From Faecalibacterium sp. UBA1771 (GTDB taxonomy: Bacteria; Bacillota; Clostridia; Oscillospirales; Ruminococcaceae), in NCBI GenBank assembly GCA_002315315.1, contig DCGT01000017.1, positions 14,889 to 30,979 on the forward strand: a stretch of DNA of 16,091 nucleotides, read 5' to 3'. Under the pieces are notes generated by a model, which saw only the letters and a program-made list of their open reading frames with translations, had not been told where the DNA came from and searched no databases. Each line of letters opens with the position of its first letter. Position 1 is the stretch's first letter. Made by a program: the position numbers and the translations under genes. Shown here one piece after another: positions 8,801 through 14,130 of the stretch.

Positions 8801-9730
8801 CTTGCGAGAAAGCAAACCGAAAAGCTGAACACCCCCAATATGATTTACAGAGACGCGGATAACATAATTAAGTCCGGTGAGGAAAACGGATTTGTTGTCT
8901 ATAATACCATGAGTGAGCAGGAGCTTTATGAAATAAGCAAAAAGAGCGCGTCCGATATAACAAAGGATCTGGGTACCCGCGTACAGCAGCTCAGTAATAA
9001 TCCGGATAAATATGAGGAATACACGAGGGCTTCGAACAAACAGTTCGAGGTGTTCAAGATGTCGGAACAAGACTTTTTCAGCTCAGTAAACGTAAATGTA
9101 GCCAATAGGAACCGCAATAATCTTAATTTCGATGATGACTCGTTTGAAGACGAAGTGCCGCAGTACATAAATCAGCCTGAGCCGGAGAATAAAAACCTCC
9201 AAATGCAAGGTATGAAAGAGAACAACGAGCCTCAGAACAACGAGCTTCAAATTGAAAATCAGTCCGAGCAGATAATAGAAAATGAATCGAATAACAATAT
9301 TATCGAGGAAAAACCGACGATTGATAACCTTTATAGTAATGTTGCCGGAAAAATGACAGTGGCATATTACAGGAAAGACCCCAATATAAAGAATCAATCG
9401 AGGACCAGACAGGAAATAAACGATTTTAAAGATGCTGTTAAAGAAGAATTGAAAAAAGTGTTGGGAAACCGCGGAGACGCGAAGGAGTATCTGTCTGAGT
9501 TGGCGAAAAAGGGCGAACAGGAATTGTACGAACATTGCAAACAAATGATGGACAAGACGGTTAAGCTCAACAACAACAGCAGCAAGGGGTCTGTAAAGAC
9601 GAACGAGAATGTGAAATCGAAAACTGGCGGGCAACTCAGTAAGACGAACGCGAAAGGCGGCGGAAAGACTCAAAATACGAATAGCTCGGATAACAATGGA
9701 CCCAAAATGAACGTGAACGCACTGCACTGA
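5897..9730 (+). CDS. Large modular repeat protein (domains B-B-A-C), function unknown
   Basis: The product is 1277 residues, starting at ATG 5897 after GGGGGA (5885-5890). It has no signal peptide or membrane segment. It begins with a tandem duplication of domain B (about 30-215 and 313-498), each copy introduced by EQPNVQTRNSGLSA and carrying YNSEINNLKNGS-x-DT and LKEIAIDRVAALMTGKDCDI. The copies are joined by an Asn/Gln/Pro/Glu linker with three NQPVN repeats. A second linker (500-650) holds W-E-I-V-D-M-P at 575-581 and two MQ-x-Q-x-NDLNL motifs (542, 592). Domain A follows (about 655-1030) with W855 and YYFAKLGQSHN at 906-916, then RR. These two motifs contain the only tryptophans I find in the protein. 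Helical domain C (about 1141-1230) and a Lys/Asn/Thr/Gly tail close it. Domains B and A are shared with gene 1, and A and C with genes 3 and 4. The family is not recognised; a role as a multivalent binding or scaffold protein is inference only. Confidence 0.95.
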   Translation: MENLNMDNRLENGEQPNVQTRNSGLSAPENELILERLKLRDSSYSIHIEDLLENALLAMSMTMNMSSFKFDAEKHPELENLKDTIVDVYDDENTSPYEKKFTELNKALTAAYNSEINNLKNGSDDTLIIEVLGVMRYRLRNVASQEADPINLPAILKEIAIDRVAALMTGKDCDITSEEHKACVQQLTSPESPLANEIGTDENCRKIISMPSSELQNKPFINGTNQIQNNPGEPQDNNQPVNNQPVNNQPVNEIAEQNNGNKINPENEPQNDEHQNENEIIAKEEAPQVDEIKEQNEQPNVQTRNSGLSALKYLGILKRLKLYDNEPYTDESFNQVVAAFGMAMIQFGFDFEFNKEKHTELDNLNITIDKFYNGTDMSPDSEKLTELTDAVTAAYNSEINNLKNGSNDTLIIEMLGVMRYRLRNVASQKAEPVDLPAVLKEIAIDRVAALMTGKDCDINSQEHIDYVRRLTSPESPLADEIGTDENCREIISIPSSELQNKPFITDINQIQNNPDEPQNDEHQNENEIIANEEGLQDDNRPMQEQLNDLNLNFNGEGAPEIENMVDELNGLKNEWEIVDMPNNQSQVNNQHMQKQRNDLNLDIPNRASGNENIENNDDMNEIVNILQEIEDDDTIIEPVDNDDIYRQNFNENYGLNTMNVSQTYQFVQVARGIINSLNGLPDPLFREYNISTLIGSLQNGLNEIDQTVRNFGESPEDNAHIVYRQIKETMDSVRTLAETIYNDRLTEDPNKLDTASINMLVSIDNVNKLVESYTYVPNRSKSLINIITKKFGNHGGGLELSDSSDDANVKRLEGLLTMTFEEFSQTMHAVENNKQTFANSLHELRLKLDETGSTWFDSRQFGEFKRTVTEIDDRLSSHSKNNSLNSIIIADMNNMFDRLKNSADDYYFAKLGQSHNTRRAKRFDIAAQIRAIVQKAKSEISVYGMNIEIDKKELEMRKIADKNAYANALARKQTEKLNTPNMIYRDADNIIKSGEENGFVVYNTMSEQELYEISKKSASDITKDLGTRVQQLSNNPDKYEEYTRASNKQFEVFKMSEQDFFSSVNVNVANRNRNNLNFDDDSFEDEVPQYINQPEPENKNLQMQGMKENNEPQNNELQIENQSEQIIENESNNNIIEEKPTIDNLYSNVAGKMTVAYYRKDPNIKNQSRTRQEINDFKDAVKEELKKVLGNRGDAKEYLSELAKKGEQELYEHCKQMMDKTVKLNNNSSKGSVKTNENVKSKTGGQLSKTNAKGGGKTQNTNSSDNNGPKMNVNALH
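5936..7505 (+). repeat. In-frame tandem duplication inside gene 2, 849-bp period
   Basis: Unit 1 (5936-6784) and unit 2 (from 6785) start with the same sequence of over 40 bp, beginning GAACAGCCGAATGTG. Three checked landmarks keep an exact 849-bp offset: CACCGAGCTGA at about 6199/7048, TTCGGAATTACAAAATAAG at 6532/7381 and GAGCCGCAG at 6593/7442. Past that last point the offset becomes 744 bp, because unit 2 lacks 105 bp bounded in unit 1 by GAGCCGCAG at 6593-6601 and 6698-6706. Both 849 and 105 are multiples of three. Confidence 0.93.
6608..6652 (+). repeat. Triplicated 15-bp coding repeat (NQPVN)
   Basis: Three perfect tandem copies of AATCAGCCGGTCAAC lie at 6608-6622, 6623-6637 and 6638-6652. 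They lie within the 105-bp segment that is absent from the second duplicated unit of gene 2. Confidence 0.95.
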
Positions 9731-9863
9731 GGTTAAATTCACGGCTGTCGAGCCGAGAGCGCCAAAGCAGGGGCGTGCGGTCACGCCCCTGCGATACGCA
9801 AGCTCTAATGTGAAATCCGAAGGCAGATAATCTATGTCGCTGAGGAACGGACAGCCTTGACTG
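9659..9863 (+). repeat. Near-identical 3'-end/intergenic repeat, copy 1
   Basis: The block starts in the last codons of gene 2, with 31 bp (9659-9689) identical to 11652-11682, and continues after the stop codon. Bases 9731-9863 match 11718-11848 with about six substitutions and one 2-nt gap. Similarity ends abruptly after GCCTTGACTG. Potential RNA pairings include CGGCT/AGCCG (9742-9755), AGAGC/GCTCT (9756-9760 with 9802-9806) enclosing an 11-bp GC-rich hairpin, and AAGGC/GCCTT (9820-9824 with 9854-9858). After the block, 9864-9926 holds only the gene 3 leader with AAGGAG at 9915-9920. Confidence 0.9.
9767..9792 (+). other. GC-rich perfect hairpin within repeat copy 1
   Basis: GCAGGGGCGTG (9767-9777) pairs with CACGCCCCTGC (9782-9792) around a CGGT tetraloop. 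No T-run follows (next bases are GATACGC), so it is not a standard intrinsic terminator. It may stabilise the 3' end of the gene 2 transcript, partly attenuate read-through into gene 3, or be a dispersed palindromic repeat. Confidence 0.8.
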
Positions 9864-9926
9864 CGCTCCACACCGCAGCTTTCGTAACCGAGAGCCGAAA
9901 AAATCAACAGTTTTAAGGAGATTAAT

Positions 9927-11717
9927 ATGGAATTTTTCAGCAAGTACGGTCCCGAAGACCTTAACAACAAAGTATATACGCAAAAGTACGACCACGGTAT
10001 TAATGTACAAGAGGTGTTCGAAAGACTTGTACCGCTTTGGGGTATGAGGGAAACGATTACATCATTCGGCGAGACCTTCCCCGAGGTAAAGGGGTCTTTG
10101 GATAATATCGTTAAAAGAATCAATGATTACGAGGACGCCGTAAAGGAGGATCTTAATTCGTTTTCCGCGAATCCCGAAATGTACGCGAGCAATATCAAGG
10201 TTAAGACGGATACTCTGGTTGCCGGTCTGAAGGTAGATATAAACGACGTCTATATAAAGGTGTTCGATAAACACCGCGATTTAGCAGACGGCGTGGAGCT
10301 GCTTGTTACGCTGAACACTGTCAATGATGTTATGATGGGCAGAAGCAAAAAAAGCAAACAAGCTTATTACAACAAGATTATTGCGCAGAAAAATAATCTT
10401 CAGAGGGATATTACAGATTACCCTGACGCGTCACTGGAGGATATTATCAACAGACACCACGACGTTGAAGGTACTATAAGCAGCTATTACGAAAAAATCA
10501 GCATTATCGGCAACTTTTCCCATACCGTGAGCGAAGATCTGATTACCACATCGGAGGAGGAGGCGCGGGCGCTTGCTTACAAACCGAGCAACGAGGTTAT
10601 CACTACAATAACCGGTATAAAGGGTAATATGACCGCTCTCGGCGACCGTATTCTTGCTCTGCGTGACCGTATTAACGCCACCAAGACGACATGGTTCGAT
10701 TCTCCGGAATTCAGGAATTTCAAACGGATACTCAACGAGAAGGCAGATTTGATTCATAACAGTGAAGAATGGAGTAGGCAATGTAACTCTCAGGCGCTGG
10801 ACAATATGCTTAAAGATCTCTACAAAGCCGCCGATGATTACTATTTTGCCAAGCTCGGTCAGTCCCACAACAGCCGCCGAAGCGAGCGCTTTGACATCGC
10901 CGCCGAAATGCGCGAGCTGGCAAGCACTGCGATGGAGAAGGTCCGTACTCCGAACGCCGATTTCACCTCAGACAAAAAACAGCTCGACATAAAAAAGATA
11001 TTCGACAAACGCGCATATCATCTCGCAAAAGTTCATGTCGGAAAAGGTATGGAGCCTAAGAGCGAAGACGTCTACGATAACGGAAAAACAGATTTTGAAA
11101 ACGCCAAAGAATCTGAACAGGGCTTCTTACTGAACGGTATGAGCAGTGCAGAGCTTAAAAAGCTCGCCGACAAAGAACCGACCGATGTTTTGAACTCCAT
11201 TACCGACGGGGTACAGAAAAACAGAAAGGCGTATGAAGCGAGAACGATAAATCAGGACGAGCAGGAAAATCAGCCCGAGCAGATAATTGAAGATGTACCG
11301 GATGACAAATTTATTGAAGTGGATACGATGGGTCTTCTTTATGAAACGGCTGCCCAAAAAATGACGGAGGCATCTTACAAGCATGACCCCATAATTAGGG
11401 GTTTATTGAAAGACAAACAGAAATTAAGCGAATTTAAAGAAAATGTAAAAAACGAATTGAAAAATTTGCTGGAAACCAACGAAAAGAAGCAGGATTATCT
11501 GCTCAATTTGGTGAAAAAAGACGAATCGGAGTTGTACCTTAATTGCAAAGAATTGATGAAAAATAAGGTTAAGCTCAAAAACAGCGTAAATACGAACAAG
11601 AATATTGACTCGAAAAAGAACGAGCAACCCGATAAGACGAAGGCGAACAACGGCGGAAAGACTCAAAATACGAATAGCTCGGGTAAAAATGTACCCCAAA
11701 TGAACGTACCGCACTGA
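9927..11717 (+). CDS. Paralogous domain A-C protein, function unknown
   Basis: The product is 596 residues. ATG at 9927 follows AAGGAG (9915-9920) with 6-bp spacing. It is essentially domain A followed by domain C, without B repeats. Domain A covers about 25-430, with W256 in TTWFDS and YYFAKLGQSHN at 305-315, then RR and RFDIAAEMR. A short acidic Gln/Glu linker with the motif EQIIED precedes helical domain C (about 468-560). The Lys/Asn-rich tail ends GGKTQNTNSS and then NVPQMNVPH. That tail is almost the same as in gene 2, and its DNA is nearly identical, while the rest of the two proteins has clearly diverged. No signal peptide, membrane helix or catalytic motif is apparent. It follows gene 2 by 196 bp and precedes gene 4 by 162 bp, all in the same direction. 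The codons of the conserved YYFAKLGQSH segment differ synonymously from those of genes 2 and 4, which supports protein-level selection. Confidence 0.95.
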   Translation: MEFFSKYGPEDLNNKVYTQKYDHGINVQEVFERLVPLWGMRETITSFGETFPEVKGSLDNIVKRINDYEDAVKEDLNSFSANPEMYASNIKVKTDTLVAGLKVDINDVYIKVFDKHRDLADGVELLVTLNTVNDVMMGRSKKSKQAYYNKIIAQKNNLQRDITDYPDASLEDIINRHHDVEGTISSYYEKISIIGNFSHTVSEDLITTSEEEARALAYKPSNEVITTITGIKGNMTALGDRILALRDRINATKTTWFDSPEFRNFKRILNEKADLIHNSEEWSRQCNSQALDNMLKDLYKAADDYYFAKLGQSHNSRRSERFDIAAEMRELASTAMEKVRTPNADFTSDKKQLDIKKIFDKRAYHLAKVHVGKGMEPKSEDVYDNGKTDFENAKESEQGFLLNGMSSAELKKLADKEPTDVLNSITDGVQKNRKAYEARTINQDEQENQPEQIIEDVPDDKFIEVDTMGLLYETAAQKMTEASYKHDPIIRGLLKDKQKLSEFKENVKNELKNLLETNEKKQDYLLNLVKKDESELYLNCKELMKNKVKLKNSVNTNKNIDSKKNEQPDKTKANNGGKTQNTNSSGKNVPQMNVPH

Positions 11718-11848
11718 GGTTAAATTCACGGCTGTTGAGCCGAGAGCGCCAAAGCAGGGGCGTGCGGTCACGCCCCTGTGATACGCAAGCTCTGATGAAA
11801 TCCGAAGGCAGATAATCTATGCCGCGGAGGAACGGACAGCCTTGACTG
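11652..11848 (+). repeat. Near-identical 3'-end/intergenic repeat, copy 2
   Basis: Second copy of the block at 9659-9863, in the same orientation and also placed at the end of one paralog and before the next. The stop codon of gene 3 (11715-11717) occupies the same position in the repeat as that of gene 2. The substitutions keep the main hairpins: the loop of CGGCT/AGCCG changes GTCG to GTTG, and the base of the big stem changes G-C to G-T. After the block only about 30 bp remain before gene 4, including GGAGGA at 11867-11872. Confidence 0.9.
11754..11779 (+). other. GC-rich hairpin within repeat copy 2
   Basis: GCAGGGGCGTG (11754-11764) pairs with CACGCCCCTGT (11769-11779) around the same CGGT tetraloop as in copy 1. 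The outermost pair is G-T instead of G-C, so RNA pairing is kept. No T-run follows. Confidence 0.8.
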
Positions 11849-11879
11849 TGCCACAGTAAAAAACACGGAGGAATTTAGT

Positions 11880-13724
11880 ATGGAATCCGCAAACGATATC
11901 TTATCATACGAGGTTGGCAGTGGCACGATGACCTTGCCGCAAAGCCTGAAATTCCTTAAATCGGCAAAGAAGATACTTTCCGATTTGCAGAAGCTCGGCG
12001 GAAATTTTACCCAAGACGTTGAGGTTCAAGAAATTATAGATGAGCTTGATGAGGGTACCCACTCAATCGAGGAGATGACACTCGATTTCGGCAACATGCC
12101 GTCGTACTACGGACAGGAGATATACATTCGAGCCGATAGAATGATGAGAGACATCACTGATAAAGCAAAGCAGCTTTATTTAGATAATTTCTCGGTGTCT
12201 CCCTCGCCCGAGTCGGTCAACCTGCTTGTTTCGATGCAGGATATCGTTAATCTGAGGGAGAATGCCGATTATGAGCCGGACAGAGAGCAGGACCTCAAGA
12301 CTATCATCAGGCAAAAGCTGCAATACTTCAAGGATATCGGAGTATACAGGGGAACTGATGTTTCCATACAGCTCGAGCGGTATCATCATGACAATTTCGC
12401 GGGTTCGACGGACAATCACGGTTACAATACGCTTCAAGCTATGATTGAAGGTGATTCTGCCTTCAATTATCATACCGATTTTACGCTGAACAACGCCTCT
12501 CGCGAAAAGCTTGAGCAGATGGCGGGTATGAGCGGCGCGGCGATAAGAGATACCGTCAACGTAGGTGGCGAAACCCTGCAGGCGTTCGGAAACAAGATAG
12601 AGGAGCTTCGTCAGCGTCTTAACGGTGCAGGCAGAACGTGGCTTGACTCGACCCAGTTCCGCACGTTTCAGAACAAGCTGAACGAGGTTGCCGATATGGT
12701 AAAAAGCGGTTATCTCGAAAGCAACGGGTATTCCTCGATGTTCGAGAGCGAGCTTAATGCTCTGTATACCGCCGCCGATAATTATTATTTCGCCAAGCTG
12801 GGTCAGTCGCACAACGGCAGACGCGCCGAACGCTTCGACGTCGCCGCCGACCTGCGCGGCACCATCAGCAAATACCGCGAGAACAAGCTTGATTCGCGTG
12901 AAGCGCTCGTTACCGACAAGGCGGAGCTGAACAGGCAGAAGATTGCCGACAAAATCGCCTATTCGCAGTCGGTTGCCATCGGCAAAAATCCCGAACAGCT
13001 AAACAACCGCGAGGAAATTTACAAGGCGGGTAAGGAATATCTCGGCGGGCAGGACTTTGAGCAGTACAACAAGATGGACGCAAACGAGCTGTCGGGTATT
13101 GCAAGCAAGTCAATTGCCGAGGTGTCGGCGGATTTTACCGACAGAATGACCGCTCCCATACTTCCCCCCGAGGAAAACAACGCCCCCACGCAGACCGTAC
13201 AGCAGCCGCAGGTCAACGAACCTATGCCCAAGGTGAAGGTCGCCGGCACCAAGCTTAACGCCAATGTGCCGCTTGAAGAGGTGATGTTCGCCGACGCCGA
13301 CGACGATGTCGATGAGCTGGACGATATGTACCGTCAGGCGGCGGAGAAGATGGGCGACGCGTTTATTGAAATGTTCCCCAACCGCACGGAAAAGCTCAGA
13401 AATGACCCGCAGGCACTCCAAAGCTTCCATGACTCGTTAAAAGCAGACCTCAAGTCGTTTATGCCGGAAAAAAATATCGAGAAAAATCTCAAAGAGATTA
13501 TAAATCTGAAGGACACCAAAAAGCTGGCGGACTATGCCGTAAAGCTTGAGCAATTTAAAACCGATTATCTCAATAGGAGAAACATCCAGACAAACGGTAT
13601 AGTGAGCGACAACAAGACAAAAACGGATACCAAAACAAAAACGGATACCAAAACAACCGGCTCCAATACGAGGAGCACCGAATCCTCCTCCCGCACGACC
13701 GGCGGAAGGAGCTTCGGCGGCTGA
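11880..13724 (+). CDS. Paralogous domain A-C protein, function unknown
   Basis: The product is 614 residues. ATG at 11880 follows GGAGGA (11867-11872) with 7-bp spacing. Domain A spans about 15-430, with W254 (the only tryptophan) in RTWLDSTQF and YYFAKLGQSHN at 302-312, then RR and RFDVAADLR. It continues with IADKIAY, a motif also seen in gene 2. A Pro/Gln/Val linker (about 435-480), including QPQVNEP-type sequence like the gene 1 linkers, leads to helical domain C (about 483-575). The Thr/Lys/Ser/Gly tail contains a duplicated KTKTDT unit and ends GGRSFGG. I find no cysteine, signal peptide or membrane span. It is the last gene of the run before a terminator about 97 bp downstream. Conservation of domain A with different synonymous codons from its neighbours indicates an old duplication under purifying selection. 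The biochemical role is unknown. Confidence 0.95.
   Translation: MESANDILSYEVGSGTMTLPQSLKFLKSAKKILSDLQKLGGNFTQDVEVQEIIDELDEGTHSIEEMTLDFGNMPSYYGQEIYIRADRMMRDITDKAKQLYLDNFSVSPSPESVNLLVSMQDIVNLRENADYEPDREQDLKTIIRQKLQYFKDIGVYRGTDVSIQLERYHHDNFAGSTDNHGYNTLQAMIEGDSAFNYHTDFTLNNASREKLEQMAGMSGAAIRDTVNVGGETLQAFGNKIEELRQRLNGAGRTWLDSTQFRTFQNKLNEVADMVKSGYLESNGYSSMFESELNALYTAADNYYFAKLGQSHNGRRAERFDVAADLRGTISKYRENKLDSREALVTDKAELNRQKIADKIAYSQSVAIGKNPEQLNNREEIYKAGKEYLGGQDFEQYNKMDANELSGIASKSIAEVSADFTDRMTAPILPPEENNAPTQTVQQPQVNEPMPKVKVAGTKLNANVPLEEVMFADADDDVDELDDMYRQAAEKMGDAFIEMFPNRTEKLRNDPQALQSFHDSLKADLKSFMPEKNIEKNLKEIINLKDTKKLADYAVKLEQFKTDYLNRRNIQTNGIVSDNKTKTDTKTKTDTKTTGSNTRSTESSSRTTGGRSFGG
13617..13652 (+). repeat. 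18-bp tandem coding repeat in the tail of gene 4
   Basis: Two perfect copies of ACAAAAACGGATACCAAA (13617-13634 and 13635-13652) encode the KTKTDT repeats of the C-terminal tail. Confidence 0.93.
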
Positions 13725-13820
13725 CCACGCCCTTTAGCTCTTTGCGACCCAATGTAAGGCGGCTGAAGCACGGACCGGTCGGTGCATTTAGGTTGTTCCG
13801 ATTGTATTATATTACCAAGC

Positions 13821-13857
13821 AAGCGGCAGAGACGATTATCATCGCCCTGCCGCTTTT
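13821..13857 (+). terminator. Intrinsic terminator after gene 4
   Basis: AAGCGGCAG (13821-13829) pairs perfectly with CTGCCGCTT (13847-13855), and CGAT/ATCG pairs inside. The stem ends in TTTT (13854-13857). The T-run is short but the stem is strong. Its position, 97 bp after the stop of gene 4 and before a clear promoter, fits the end of the operon. Confidence 0.72.
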
Positions 13858-14009
13858 GTCGTCGAACTGTATCACCCCTGACCTGCCGCTGATGCCCCTG
13901 CGCTGTCACACTGTGCCCGCCACACCCGCCGCTTGACCTGCCGATATATTAACTCTTTGTGTACGGAACGGCGCAAATGTAAATTTATGTTCATAATACG
14001 CTGTCGGCA

Positions 14010-14038
14010 TTGTTACGACGTTAGGATTGGTATATAAT
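14010..14038 (+). promoter_or_regulatory. Sigma-A type promoter for gene 5
   Basis: TTGTTA (14010-14015, four of six to the -35 consensus) is followed after exactly 17 bp by a perfect TATAAT (14033-14038). Transcription would start near 14045, leaving a leader of about 85 nt before the GGAGGG ribosome site at 14121-14126. Confidence 0.7.
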
Positions 14039-14130
14039 TGATTTAAGAAAATAAATGCAATATAATTCGTGCAACAAAATTCGCGGCTTGCCGCACGATA
14101 AATAAATGCAGACAGCTTTCGGAGGGTAAA

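Larger units (their letters stand above)
13725..14130. other. 406-bp intergenic region between gene 4 and gene 5
   Basis: It holds, in order: an imperfect 18-bp palindrome at 13768-13785 (GCACGGACCGGTCGGTGC, 16 of 18 positions symmetric), the gene 4 terminator, a C-rich stretch (13870-13940) with TGACCTGCCG twice and no convincing gene, and the gene 5 promoter and leader. In the leader, TCGTGC (14067-14072) can pair with GCACGA (14093-14098). An overlapping hairpin, GCGG-CTTG-CCGC (14083-14094), would compete with it. No small gene with a ribosome site is evident. Confidence 0.6.

Noticed and set aside
9767..9792. Intrinsic terminator call for the GC-rich hairpins after genes 2 and 3
   Set aside because: Neither hairpin is followed by a T-run, so they are listed as structural elements only.
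9857..9885. Promoter inside the intergenic repeat from TTGACT at 9857-9862
   Set aside because: No -10-like hexamer lies 16-18 bp downstream in either copy.
9083..10123. Long open frame on the minus strand (346 codons) across the end of gene 2 and the intergenic repeat
   Set aside because: It lies opposite two well-supported genes, has no ribosome site that I can see, and its hydrophobic translation is the mirror of acidic, Asn-rich codons on the plus strand.
13742..13936. Small open frame of 64 codons after gene 4
   Set aside because: No ribosome site, it crosses the terminator stem, and the composition is unlike the neighbouring genes.
13933..13950. Promoter reading of TTGACC with TATATT near 13940
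   Set aside because: The hexamers are only 6 bp apart, far too close for sigma-A. The better promoter lies at 14010-14038.
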